From Lachnospiraceae bacterium (GTDB taxonomy: Bacteria; Bacillota; Clostridia; Lachnospirales; Lachnospiraceae): a DNA stretch of 58,112 nucleotides. Shown here in pieces: positions 16,979 through 25,265 of the stretch. The notes beneath the pieces were generated by a model. It did not search any database. It had not been told where the DNA came from and saw only the letters and a list, made by a program, of their open reading frames with translations. The position numbers were made by a program, and so were the translations under genes. How positions within the stretch are numbered: position 1 is the first letter of the stretch; each line of letters starts with the position of its first letter. The stretch covers positions 1 to 58,112 of the forward strand of contig JAFSBX010000042.1 of the NCBI GenBank assembly GCA_017437065.1. The letters are read 5' to 3'.

Positions 16979-17821
16979 ATGAGTACAAATCTGGATAATT
17001 TTCAAAAAAAGAAAGACTGGCTGATTTGTATTGATTCCGACGGATGTGCCATGGATACAATGGATATTAAGCATATTCGATGTTTCGGCCCGTGTATGGT
17101 AGATGAATGGGGGCTTTCTGAATGGAAAGTCCCTATTTTGGATAGATGGAATGCTATCAATCTCTATACAATGACACGCGGAATCAACAGATTTAAAGGT
17201 TTGGCAAAAATGTTAAGGGAAATAAATGACAGTTACTGTAATATCGAGGATATCGAGGTATTGGAAAAGTGGGTAGAAGAAAGTGGAGAGCTTTCCAATC
17301 CGGCACTGCAAAGAGCAATTGATGAACAGGACAGTATTTGTCTGAAAAAAGCTCTGAGCTGGTCAAAAAAGGTAAATGAAAGTATAAATGAACTTCCTTT
17401 TGAAGACAAGAAACCGTTTGAAGGTGTAAAAGAGGCTCTGGAATATGCTCACAAGTATGCGGATATCGCGATTGTATCTTCTGCGAACCGACAGGCAGTG
17501 GAGGAAGAGTGGGAACTGTATCATTTACTGGAGCATGTAGATATTCTTCTGGCGCAGGATGCAGGAAGCAAAGCGTTTTGTATTCAGGAATTATTAAAAA
17601 AAGGGTATGATAAATCAAAAGTAATGATGACCGGTGATGCCCCCGGGGATTATGATGCTGCAAAGAAAAATGGAGTATTTTATTATCCGATTTTAGTGCG
17701 GCATGAGAAAGAATCGTGGAGTGAATTTACGGGCAAAGCGGTACCAAAGCTGTTGGATGAAAGCTTCGGAGGGATGTACCAACAGGAGAAAGTAGATGCT
17801 TTTCTGGATAATTTGAAATGA
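16979..17821 (+). CDS. HAD-superfamily hydrolase
   Basis: 280-aa cytoplasmic phosphatase-like protein. Motif I is IDSDGCAMD (about 17-25, nucleophile and acid Asp), motif II IVSSANR, and motif IV MTGDAPGDYDAA with two Asp for Mg2+. A helical cap lies between motifs I and II. It probably removes phosphate from a small metabolite, perhaps a sugar phosphate made from the imported substrate; the substrate cannot be read from sequence. It lies 41 bases after the symporter gene, with a small CCTGC/GCAGG hairpin between them, and 61 bases before the GH3 gene. Confidence 0.85.
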   Translation: MSTNLDNFQKKKDWLICIDSDGCAMDTMDIKHIRCFGPCMVDEWGLSEWKVPILDRWNAINLYTMTRGINRFKGLAKMLREINDSYCNIEDIEVLEKWVEESGELSNPALQRAIDEQDSICLKKALSWSKKVNESINELPFEDKKPFEGVKEALEYAHKYADIAIVSSANRQAVEEEWELYHLLEHVDILLAQDAGSKAFCIQELLKKGYDKSKVMMTGDAPGDYDAAKKNGVFYYPILVRHEKESWSEFTGKAVPKLLDESFGGMYQQEKVDAFLDNLK

Positions 17822-17882
17822 ATAATAGTGAATTATAAAAGAAAGATGACAACGAACGGAATGTGAGAAGGAGATGAAAAGC

Positions 17883-19649
17883 ATGGTTGATTTGAAAGCA
17901 AGACCGTATTATTTATCCGATGAGGACTGTAAATGGGTGGAAGAAACAATTGCGGGTATGAGTGATGAAGAAAAAGTAGGTCAGTTATTTTTTCAGCTGA
18001 CTTCATCTCATGACGAGGAACATTTGAAAGAACTGATGGAGAAATATCACTTAGGCGGCTGCCGTTACAATCCGGCACCGGGTGCTGCGATTCAGGAGCA
18101 AAACCGTAAATTACAGAAATATGCGAAAGTACCTGTTTTTATTGCATGTAACACAGAGGCCGGTGGTGATGGTGCCTGTGCAGATGGTACACTGATTGGT
18201 TCCGGTGTGAAAATCGGTGCAACGAATAATGAAAAATATGCGTATGAGCTTGGTAGAATGTCCAATGAAGAAGCGGCGGCAATTGGCTGTAACATGGCAT
18301 TTTCGCCGGTATGTGACATTGCCTATAACTGGGAAAATACAGAAATTATCGGAAGGGCATTCGGAAACAACCCGGAACGAGTTGCCAAAATGAGTGCCGC
18401 TTATTTAAAAGGTGCACATACGATTCCGGGATTTGCATGTGCGGCAAAACATTTTCCGGGAAACGGACAGGATTTCAGAGATGCACATATGTCCAATAAT
18501 GTGAACTATTTTGATGTAGATGAATGGGATGCAACCTACGGTCTGGTATACAGAACCTTGATTGAAAATGATTTGGATGCGATAATGGGCGGTCATATTC
18601 TGATGCCGAAATATGCGAAAGCATTAAATCCTGAATTGCAGGACGATGATATGATGCCTGCAACCTTAAGCCCGGAACTGATGACGGTACTTCTGCGTGA
18701 TAAACTTGGATTTAACGGTATGGTGGTAACGGATGCTTCTCACATGGTAGCAATGACCAACCGCATGAAACGTAGTGAAATGCTTCCGGCATCCATCAAT
18801 GCAGGATGTGATATGTTCCTGTTCTTCAATGACCCGGAAGAAGATTTTGCAACCATGTTAAAAGCTTATAAAGACCGCATTATCAGTGAAGACCGTATGA
18901 CAGAAGCTTTGACCAGAATTCTTGGCCTGAAAGCCCGCATGGGACTTCATAAGAAAGCCAAAGAAGAACTGGTTCCGCAGCCGGATATTTTGAAGGAAGT
19001 ACTTGGAAAAGAAGAATATAAGGAAATGCAAAAATCCATCAGCAAGGATGCCATTACCCTTGTAAAATATAAGGATAAAGATGTATTGCCAATTACACCG
19101 GAACGTTATAAACGTATTATGATTGTTCATGTAAAAGGTAACGGCGGTGCTATGGGTGAGCTGATGAAGATGATGGGATATGGCGGAGGCAATCCGGCAG
19201 AAGCCCTGAAACAGAAGCTTTGCGATAAGGGATTTGATGCCTTCATTTATGAGAGTCCTTTAGATAAAATGAAGAAACAGATTGCAGCAGGAGAAAAACC
19301 GAATATCAATCTTTATTTTGCAGGCAAAAATGCCATTGCAGATTTCGTGAAAGATATGGATTTGGTAATTACTCTTTGTGATGTGTCCAGTGGAAGACCG
19401 AGTTTTGGTATGTCAAAGGGAGGCGGAGAGATTCCGTGGTATGTATTTGAGATTCCGGTAGTTGTAGTTGGTTGTGGTCAGCCGACCATGCTGGCGGATA
19501 TTCCACAGGCGCGGACATATATCAATACTTATGACAGCAAGGAAAGCACAATGGATGCTCTTGTAGAGAAGCTGCTTGCGGGTGCGGATGCATTTACGGG
19601 TATTGATCCGATAGATAGTTTTTGTGGATTGTTTGATGCGAGATTATAA
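17883..19649 (+). CDS. Glycoside hydrolase family 3, NagZ-like with Asp-His dyad
   Basis: 588 aa from ATG at 17883 (AAGGAG nine bases upstream; an ATG at 17874 is too close to it). An N-terminal GH3 barrel (about 10-350) carries KHFPGNG, then Asp200-Ala-His202 and nucleophile Asp284 in VVTDASHM. A C-terminal alpha/beta GH3 domain follows (about 370-588). The D-x-H dyad in the loop after KHFPG is the mark of the NagZ subgroup, beta-N-acetylglucosaminidases that use His as acid/base. No signal peptide, so it acts on an imported substrate, probably one carried by the symporter. Ordinary beta-glucosidase activity is less likely. A terminator follows. Confidence 0.88.
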   Translation: MVDLKARPYYLSDEDCKWVEETIAGMSDEEKVGQLFFQLTSSHDEEHLKELMEKYHLGGCRYNPAPGAAIQEQNRKLQKYAKVPVFIACNTEAGGDGACADGTLIGSGVKIGATNNEKYAYELGRMSNEEAAAIGCNMAFSPVCDIAYNWENTEIIGRAFGNNPERVAKMSAAYLKGAHTIPGFACAAKHFPGNGQDFRDAHMSNNVNYFDVDEWDATYGLVYRTLIENDLDAIMGGHILMPKYAKALNPELQDDDMMPATLSPELMTVLLRDKLGFNGMVVTDASHMVAMTNRMKRSEMLPASINAGCDMFLFFNDPEEDFATMLKAYKDRIISEDRMTEALTRILGLKARMGLHKKAKEELVPQPDILKEVLGKEEYKEMQKSISKDAITLVKYKDKDVLPITPERYKRIMIVHVKGNGGAMGELMKMMGYGGGNPAEALKQKLCDKGFDAFIYESPLDKMKKQIAAGEKPNINLYFAGKNAIADFVKDMDLVITLCDVSSGRPSFGMSKGGGEIPWYVFEIPVVVVGCGQPTMLADIPQARTYINTYDSKESTMDALVEKLLAGADAFTGIDPIDSFCGLFDARL

Positions 19650-19669
19650 TGAATATAATGTAAAAAATG

Positions 19670-19698
19670 GGATGCTATATTAAGTAGCATCCTATTTT
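19670..19698 (+). terminator. Intrinsic terminator of the symporter-HAD-GH3 operon
   Basis: GGATGCTA (19670-19677) pairs with TAGCATCC (19685-19692), followed by TATTTTG. A-rich bases before the stem can pair with the T-rich tail. Confidence 0.85.
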
Positions 19699-19702
19699 GT
19701 TG

Positions 19703-19831
19703 AGTGTATGGCTGAAGGAGCTTCAAAAGTGGAAGCAGGAGTCTGATGGAAAGACGGCACTTCTGATAGAAGGAGCAAGACGTATTGGAAAATCCACTGT
19801 TGTAAATGAAAAAAAAATTCGTTATACTTAG
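19703..19831 (+). pseudogene. Remnant of a DUF4143-type AAA ATPase (N-terminal fragment)
   Basis: In one frame the bases read SVWLKELQKWKQESDGKT, then ALLIEGARRIGKSTVVNE, then KKIRYT and a stop. The ALLI(D/E)GARR(V/I)GKS block is the Walker A start of the large AAA ATPases with a DUF4143 tail (about 400-500 aa). Only about 43 codons remain. A run of nine A bases after the Walker A sits where a frameshift could have occurred. No intact start with a ribosome site is seen. It lies between the GH3 terminator and another ATPase/nuclease gene. Confidence 0.7.
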
Positions 19832-19929
19832 GAAAAACATTGGGTATAGTTGAATTTTTTGTAATAGAAAATGTCCATATACAGTGAGCAGTTAGGGAAA
19901 AAGCAAGTAGTTCGGAAGGGAGGTTGCAT

Positions 19930-21618
19930 ATGCGTAACGTAGCCATAGGAATACAGGATTTTAGAGATTTGATTCAGAAAAAATACTTTTATATAGATAA
20001 AACATCCTTTATTAAGGAATGGTGGGATAGTGGAGACAGCGTTACATTGATTAATCGTCCGCGGCGTTTCGGGAAAACTTTGAATATGAGTATGGTGGAG
20101 CAGTTTTTCTCTGTTGATTATGCAGACAGTGGTAAGTTGTTTGAAGGACTGGCTATTTGGGAATATGAAGAATATCGTAAAATACAGGGAAGCTATCCTG
20201 TAATCAGTTTGTCCTTTGCAAATGTCAAAGAGGGAAGTTATCCTGCAACAAGAGATAAAATTTGTCAATTGATCACTAATCTTTATGTGAAATATTCTTT
20301 TTTAAGAGACAGTGATGTACTTACAGATAAAGACAGGGACTTTTTTGACAGGGTGTCTGTAAATATGCGGGACAGTGATGCGACGCTTGCTCTTTATCAG
20401 TTATCTGATTATTTGCATCGCTATTATGGGAAAAAAGTTATTATTCTTTTGGATGAGTATGATACTCCTATGCAGGAAGCTTATGTAGACGGTTATTGGG
20501 AGGAATTGGTGGCATTTACCAGAAGTATGTTTAACTCTACTTTTAAGACGAATCCGTGGTTGGAACGTGGGATTATGACCGGTATTACCAGAGTCAGTAA
20601 GGAATCGATATTTTCTGACTTAAATAATCTGGAAGTAGTTACAACTACCTCGGATAAATATGCGACATCTTTTGGGTTTACAGAAGAGGAAGTATTTGCA
20701 GCTTTGGAAGAAGTTGGAATGGAAGCTGAAAAGGAAAAAGTCAAAGAGTGGTATGATGGTTTTATTTTTGGGAATCACAAAGATATCTATAATCCATGGT
20801 CTATCCTAAATTTCATAGATAAAAAAAATTATGCAACATACTGGGCGAATACCAGTGCAAACAGTCTGGTAGGAAAACTTTTGAGGGAAGGAAATCGCAG
20901 AATAAAAGCGATTTTTGAAAGGTTGCTTCTGGGTGAGGTCATTCGCTGTGCCATAGATGAACAGATTGTATATAATCAGCTGGATGGCAATGAAGATGCG
21001 GTTTGGAGTCTGCTTTTGGCAAGCGGTTATTTAAAAGTGCTTAGTCGTGAACGAGAAGATTTAATACCTGAAGAAAATGAAGTGATGTATGATCTGATGC
21101 TTACCAATTATGAAGTTAAGCGTATGTTCCGTAGTATGATACGGGGCTGGTTTACAAATGTAAGGTCAGATTATAACGATTTTGTGAAAGCTATGCTTAG
21201 TGGAGATGTGAAAGCCATGAATGTTTACATGAATCGCGTATCCTTACAGACGTTTAGTTATTTCGATACAGGGAGAAAAACATCATGGGAAGAACCGGAG
21301 CGGTTTTATCATGGTTTTGTGCTGGGGCTAATAGTGGAACTAGATGGAGAGTATGTGATTACTTCTAATCGGGAAAGCGGTTTTGGAAGATATGATGTAA
21401 TGCTGGAGCCCAGAGAGAAAAACGGAAAAGCTTTTATTATGGAATTTAAGGTTCATGATTCGGAAGATGAAGAGAATTTAAAAGAAACGGTGCAGGCGGC
21501 ATTGAAACAAATAGAAGAAAAGAAGTATGATGCGGTGCTTATAGCAAAAGGGATTCAGGAAAGTAATATAAGTAAGTATGGATTTGCCTTTCAGGGGAAG
21601 AAAGTTTTGATAGGCTGA
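19930..21618 (+). CDS. AAA-ATPase-like protein with C-terminal PD-(D/E)XK nuclease domain
   Basis: 562 aa from ATG at 19930 (GGGAGG six bases upstream; a TTG at 19924 is also in frame). The N-terminus IGIQDFRDLIQKKYFYIDKT and Walker A LINRPRRFGKTL (about 43-54) with Walker B IILLDEYDTPM define the AAA-ATPase_like family. The C-terminus has GFGRYDVMLEP and FIMEFKV, the D and ExK of a PD-(D/E)XK fold (PDDEXK_9). These proteins occur in many copies in gut Firmicutes and Bacteroidetes genomes; function is unproven, with defence or selfish-element roles proposed. Reading frame and motifs look intact. Confidence 0.88.
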   Translation: MRNVAIGIQDFRDLIQKKYFYIDKTSFIKEWWDSGDSVTLINRPRRFGKTLNMSMVEQFFSVDYADSGKLFEGLAIWEYEEYRKIQGSYPVISLSFANVKEGSYPATRDKICQLITNLYVKYSFLRDSDVLTDKDRDFFDRVSVNMRDSDATLALYQLSDYLHRYYGKKVIILLDEYDTPMQEAYVDGYWEELVAFTRSMFNSTFKTNPWLERGIMTGITRVSKESIFSDLNNLEVVTTTSDKYATSFGFTEEEVFAALEEVGMEAEKEKVKEWYDGFIFGNHKDIYNPWSILNFIDKKNYATYWANTSANSLVGKLLREGNRRIKAIFERLLLGEVIRCAIDEQIVYNQLDGNEDAVWSLLLASGYLKVLSREREDLIPEENEVMYDLMLTNYEVKRMFRSMIRGWFTNVRSDYNDFVKAMLSGDVKAMNVYMNRVSLQTFSYFDTGRKTSWEEPERFYHGFVLGLIVELDGEYVITSNRESGFGRYDVMLEPREKNGKAFIMEFKVHDSEDEENLKETVQAALKQIEEKKYDAVLIAKGIQESNISKYGFAFQGKKVLIG

Positions 21619-21689
21619 AAGAATTGAATTAATTGATTCGGAGCAGATAATACTGTTTCTGTATTTTGATGAAGGGAATAAATACAAAG

Positions 21690-22580
21690 ATGAAGAATGA
21701 GAAAATAAGTTCAAATGAAAAACATAGTATATACTACAATGATATTGCACAAGAGGTTATAAAAAAGTTTATAAAGAAAAGAAAAAGAGTTAGAAATATA
21801 CTTTTATTTATTATGGCTGTTAATATTCTTATTTATTTATTCTGTACAGGGAAAAATGTAATATTGTTTTTAGTAGTTTGTTTTTTTATAGTCCTCATTT
21901 CAAAAATTTCAAGATTTGCTTCTACGAATAGTTTAACAGATATTTTGATGGTTGATTGCGATCCGGTTAAAATGTATGAAGTAGCGAATTATCTGGAAAC
22001 GATTCAAAAGAAAGAGAGTGGTAGAAATTTAATATATTTAGTGAAAGCACAAAGTTGTCGTTATATAAAAGGTAAACTGGACGAAGGTTTTGAATGTTTA
22101 AAGAGAGTTAATTACAAAAAAAAGAAAATAAGTCGTGAAGCAAACATATTAAATGAATTTTTGAATTATGCATATGAGAAAAAGGATAGGGAACTTTTTT
22201 ATATTATGGCAGATAATTTAAAGCGACTGCCTTCCCTTTTTCCGAAATGTAATAATTTCGAAAAAGATTTTTATGATAAAATAATGTTATATCTGCGATG
22301 GAAAGAAGTATTATGGGATGGAACAAATGAGGAAATAAGAAGGTTGGCAAATGAAATGTCGACTATAAAAAATGATATGCTTAATCAGATAATGCTACAT
22401 ATGCATTTGGCAGAAATAGATATAAAAGAAAGCGAATATAAAAATGCATGTATGCATTTGGAATATGTAATAGCACATGGCAACACGATGAGTGTTGTGG
22501 ACAAAGCAAAAGAAATGATGATGGCCATGCAAATAAGCGACAGGCACGAAGATTCGGAAGGGCAACTTGAAGAAAAATGA
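21690..22580 (+). CDS. Membrane-anchored hypothetical protein, possibly TPR-like
   Basis: 296 aa from ATG at 21690 (GAAGGG 12 bases upstream). ATG at 21669 and TTG at 21666 are alternative starts with no ribosome site, so the start is uncertain. A basic N-terminal stretch (KKFIKKRKRVRN) is followed by two close hydrophobic segments (about 40-80), then a cytoplasmic helical region whose regular A/L/Y pattern suggests tetratricopeptide-like repeats (IYLVKAQSCRYIKGKLDEGF; LHMHLAEIDIKESEYKNA). I do not recognise a named family. It stands alone, with a terminator at 22656-22704. Basic, Lys-rich and AT-rich, like recently acquired DNA. Confidence 0.7.
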   Translation: MKNEKISSNEKHSIYYNDIAQEVIKKFIKKRKRVRNILLFIMAVNILIYLFCTGKNVILFLVVCFFIVLISKISRFASTNSLTDILMVDCDPVKMYEVANYLETIQKKESGRNLIYLVKAQSCRYIKGKLDEGFECLKRVNYKKKKISREANILNEFLNYAYEKKDRELFYIMADNLKRLPSLFPKCNNFEKDFYDKIMLYLRWKEVLWDGTNEEIRRLANEMSTIKNDMLNQIMLHMHLAEIDIKESEYKNACMHLEYVIAHGNTMSVVDKAKEMMMAMQISDRHEDSEGQLEEK

Positions 22581-22655
22581 AAAGAATCATCATGTTCTGC
22601 CGTACCGAAAAACTGGAAGTAACAATAATATAAGTTATTTAGAGAAAACTATATA

Positions 22656-22704
22656 AAAAAGAAGGACGGGAACCACAGCTAATACAGTTCTTGTCCTTCT
22701 TTTT
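22656..22704 (+). terminator. Intrinsic terminator
   Basis: AAGAAGGAC (22658-22666) pairs with GTCCTTCTT (22693-22701), with further G-U/A-U pairs inside (GGGAAC/GTTCTT), followed by a T-run. It closes the membrane-protein gene before tetR. Confidence 0.85.
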
Positions 22705-22816
22705 ATACGCATTTATTGAAATAGATGGTTTTGAAAGCAAAAAAGTAGATTGGAAAAGTTATGGGATTCTCTTTTATATTTGGTTTACAGGGGAAAGAAA
22801 CTGTGTTATTTTATTA

Positions 22817-22832
22817 ATGAACAAATATTCAT
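22817..22832. promoter_or_regulatory. Palindrome upstream of TetR gene, likely autoregulatory operator
   Basis: ATGAACAAATATTCAT is an inverted repeat (ATGAA/TTCAT with a 6-base centre) 25 bases before the tetR start codon, the usual place and symmetry for a TetR-family operator. Confidence 0.5.
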
Positions 22833-22857
22833 TCAAAAAAGTAAGAGGGAAATATTT

Positions 22858-23457
22858 ATGCCAAAATCAAAAGAACGATGTAGGGAAATAAGAGAAGAAA
22901 TGCGGAACACAATATTGAAAAAATCTATGCTTTATTTTGCAAAAAATGGTTTCGCAGGAACGAAAATCAGTGATTTAGCCAAGCATATCGGAATTGGGCA
23001 GGGGACGATTTATGTATATTTTGAATCGAAGGAAGAACTGTTTCAGGAGATACTAAAGATAGCAGATTATACAAAAGAATTGAAGCAGTTAAAAATTCTT
23101 GTACATACGCCTATAACAGCAAAGAAAAAACTGCGCCGTTTATCAAAAACTGTGATGGAAAGATTACAGGAAGATGAAATGTTTGCGGCAATGATAGCCT
23201 TAAATACTCAGATGTTACTGGAACAAGATAAGGATTGTTCTTCAAGTGACACAGCGTATCAGAGTGAAATGTACAAGTATACAGCGAAAATTATTGAGCA
23301 GGGGCAAAAGGAAGGAACTATGGTAGAAGGTTCAGGTACGAAGCTGGCGGATTATTATTGGGGTGTTATATATTTGTATTCGTTGAAGCGACTTTTTACA
23401 ACAGAATATGAAATGATTTCTATTGAAGATTTAGAGAGAACAGTGATAAAAGGGTAA
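22858..23457 (+). CDS. TetR family transcriptional regulator
   Basis: 199 aa from ATG at 22858 (AGAGGGA upstream). An earlier in-frame start at 22750 would add 36 residues unlike any TetR. The N-terminal helix-turn-helix FAKNGFAGTKISDLAKHIGIGQGTIYVYFESKEELF (about 25-60) is typical, followed by a variable ligand domain. It is directly upstream of a short-chain dehydrogenase gene that has lost most of its coding region, and a Pr6Pr-like membrane protein. The regulator probably controlled the dehydrogenase; it may now be without its main target. Confidence 0.92.
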   Translation: MPKSKERCREIREEMRNTILKKSMLYFAKNGFAGTKISDLAKHIGIGQGTIYVYFESKEELFQEILKIADYTKELKQLKILVHTPITAKKKLRRLSKTVMERLQEDEMFAAMIALNTQMLLEQDKDCSSSDTAYQSEMYKYTAKIIEQGQKEGTMVEGSGTKLADYYWGVIYLYSLKRLFTTEYEMISIEDLERTVIKG

Positions 23458-23461
23458 GACG

Positions 23462-23720
23462 ATGGGAAAAAGAATTGCAATTGTGACGAGTGCTACAGAC
23501 GGTGTTGGAAAATAACAAAGGAAATCAACGGGAAAAAGTGCGTTTTCCGGGAATGGTTACAGCCGACAGGGTTGTAACACAGGCAATAAAGGATGCGAAA
23601 AAGGGAAGAGATATGTTGATTTGTTCTCTGTATGTGAAATGCCGGCATATAAATGTAAAATTATTGCCACAGAAATTAGTTATGAAGATGTGGATGAGAG
23701 GAATTGGAAAGTATCTATGA
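23462..23720 (+). pseudogene. Short-chain dehydrogenase (SDR) gene with large internal deletion and frame change
   Basis: ATG at 23462 (AAGGGTAAGACG upstream) gives MGKRIAIVTSATDGVGK and a stop, the Rossmann start of an SDR. In another frame, from about 23540, the text reads FPGMVTADRVVTQAIKDAKK then GRDMLICSLYVKCRHINVKL and LLPQKLVMKMWMRGIGKYL. That is the C-terminal end of Clostridia SDRs, where PG(M)V..D follows the catalytic region. The catalytic Tyr-x3-Lys and some 170-200 residues between are gone. The two ends are out of frame, so the gene is dead. Its stop overlaps the start of the next gene (ATGA at 23717). Confidence 0.75.
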
Positions 23721-24295
23721 GGAAGATTAGAATATGCAAGATTAGAAAATATATAGATTTGATTTTGAGCATTTTATTCATTTTAAGTGTAGTATTAGGG
23801 TATTACAAAGATGTTTCGCATATGAGTGAATATTGTTTTATCTCAGGTCTGTTTGTGGGTATTACATTTTTTATATCCTATTTACGTCAGCAGGTGCATA
23901 ACAAACCATTGAATGCGTGTATCTATTTGGCATGTGTGGTTGATATATTCATTATTTTCATTGCAACAGTAACTGTTAGATTGAATTTAGATGGTGCATT
24001 TTGGTTCATACATATTATAAATCCGATTATCATATTGATTTATTGGTTTGTTTTGTGCGACCAAAGAATTATGAAATGGAAAGAAACTTTATCCGTTGTA
24101 GTTTTTCCGCTGTTATATATGTTGTTTGCGTTTGTGCTTTTAAAGATAAATGGTAGTTGTCCGTTTCCTGCAAGCCTCATTTTTATGGATTATAATGGCT
24201 TTATGTCACTTGTGATTCTTAGTGTTCTTGCAGTTATATTATGGGTGTTTGGATGCATGTTCCATATGCTTAAAAAATTAGTTCAAAGAAAATAA
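23717..24295 (+). CDS. Pr6Pr-like multi-pass membrane protein
   Basis: 192 aa from ATG at 23717 (GGAAAG six bases upstream), overlapping the stop of the SDR remnant. Six hydrophobic segments. The order of features (IHIINPIIILIYWFVLCDQR, a WKETL loop, VVFPLLYMLFAFV, then FMDYNGF) matches the Pr6Pr/FAR-17a-like family, where a conserved His lies in the third to fourth helix and a PxxY/LY motif follows. Function of these proteins is unknown. An upstream ORF extension to 23621 is not a credible start. The family call is by pattern, moderately sure. Confidence 0.7.
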   Translation: MRKIRICKIRKYIDLILSILFILSVVLGYYKDVSHMSEYCFISGLFVGITFFISYLRQQVHNKPLNACIYLACVVDIFIIFIATVTVRLNLDGAFWFIHIINPIIILIYWFVLCDQRIMKWKETLSVVVFPLLYMLFAFVLLKINGSCPFPASLIFMDYNGFMSLVILSVLAVILWVFGCMFHMLKKLVQRK

Positions 24296-24359
24296 TAGGA
24301 ATTTCTACTTATGGAGATAAAATGAGTATCAGCTGTCACAAGATGTAAAAAAAAACATA

Positions 24360-24387
24360 TTGACAATTATAAATATGATGATAAGAT
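24360..24387 (+). promoter_or_regulatory. Probable promoter of the arsR operon
   Basis: TTGACA (24360-24365), a 16-base spacer and TAAGAT (24382-24387). GTCAA at 24403-24407 is inverse to the start of TTGAC at 24360, a possible part of an ArsR operator around the start site. Confidence 0.45.
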
Positions 24388-24425
24388 AACATATAGATAA
24401 ACGTCAATAAATGGAGATGACAAAA

Positions 24426-24734
24426 ATGGATAATAAGAAAGTTGCATCTATGTTTAAAGCATTTTGCGATGAAAACAGATTACAAATTTTACAATTATTA
24501 CAGTCAGGCGAAAAATGTGCATGCCGTCTTTTGGAAGAAATGCAGATTACACAGCCAACGTTGTCACATCACATGAAAATTCTGTGTGATGCCGGAATTG
24601 TAATAGGAAGGAAAGAAGGGAAGTGGATGCATTATTCTATTTCAGAAAAAGGAGTAGAGTGTGCAGCAGATTATCTCGGACAATTGGTAAAAAATACCGG
24701 AAAAGGAGGAGATAATTGTGAATCATGCAGATAA
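24426..24734 (+). CDS. ArsR family transcriptional regulator
   Basis: 102 aa from ATG at 24426 (GGAG nine bases upstream; ATG at 24411 would lack one). Winged helix-turn-helix with the ArsR metal/metalloid signature: KCACRLLEEMQITQPTLSHHM, i.e. a Cys-x-Cys at the start of the recognition unit in place of ELCVCDL. A further Cys pair lies at the C-terminus (CESC). It probably represses this operon until As(III)/Sb(III) or a related thiophile binds. The next gene starts 17 bases before its stop, so translation is coupled. Confidence 0.92.
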   Translation: MDNKKVASMFKAFCDENRLQILQLLQSGEKCACRLLEEMQITQPTLSHHMKILCDAGIVIGRKEGKWMHYSISEKGVECAADYLGQLVKNTGKGGDNCESCR

Positions 24735-25161
24735 AGCAGAAAAGTATTTTTGTAATAATTTCAACTGTTCGCAGGCTGTTTTTACAACCTTTGCAACGGA
24801 ATTGGGATTAGATGAGGAAATTGCATTGAAAATTGCCACACAGTTTGGCGGTGGTGCGCGTAAGGGAGAGATGTGTGGAGCTGTTTCGGGTGCATTGATG
24901 GTATTAGGATTAAAATATGGACATTGCCATGCAGAAGATAATGAGGAGAAGCAAAGAGCATACCGCATAGCAGAGGATTTTATGAATCGGTTTACAGCAG
25001 AAAAAGGTACAGTAGTGTGCAGGGAATTGCTTGGATATGATGTGTCTAAAGAAGAGGATATGGTGAAAATAAAGGAACTGAATTTATTTAAAACTACATG
25101 TCCGGAAATGATACGGTGTGCCACAAAAATTGTAGAACAAATGTTGAGCGAATTAGGATAG
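24718..25161 (+). CDS. C_GCAxxG_C_C family redox protein
   Basis: 147 aa starting at GTG 24718 (GGAGGAG upstream), overlapping arsR. It has the family spacing: NCSQAV near the N-terminus, then MCGAVSGALMVLG (the GCAxxG block written CGAVSG), then VVCRELLG and TTCPEMI, four conserved Cys. Such proteins are thought to be redox or metal-binding partners and are often in operons with ArsR and ArsP-like permeases. Cytoplasmic. An unstable CXXC-free variant is not seen; all four Cys positions are present. Confidence 0.9.
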   Translation: MNHADKAEKYFCNNFNCSQAVFTTFATELGLDEEIALKIATQFGGGARKGEMCGAVSGALMVLGLKYGHCHAEDNEEKQRAYRIAEDFMNRFTAEKGTVVCRELLGYDVSKEEDMVKIKELNLFKTTCPEMIRCATKIVEQMLSELG

Positions 25162-25177
25162 ATAAATTTTATTTGTG

Positions 25178-25199
25178 GTCGTATGGAATAGCATACGAC
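25178..25199. repeat. Small hairpin before the ArsP remnant
   Basis: GTCGTATG (25178-25185) and CATACGAC (25192-25199) form an 8-bp perfect stem with a 6-base loop in the 104-base gap before the next gene. There is no T-run, so it is an mRNA-stability or attenuation candidate. Confidence 0.4.
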
Positions 25200-25265
25200 T
25201 TATATTACAGAAGAAATATAGAAATATTTCAATCTATAAATGTTAATTGAAAGGAGTTGGTAACC

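Noticed and set aside
15552-19649. Assigning the GPH symporter as a glucuronide carrier of the uxu operon
   Set aside because: Family alone does not fix the substrate, and its own operon partner is a NagZ-like GH3 enzyme, so the name was left open.
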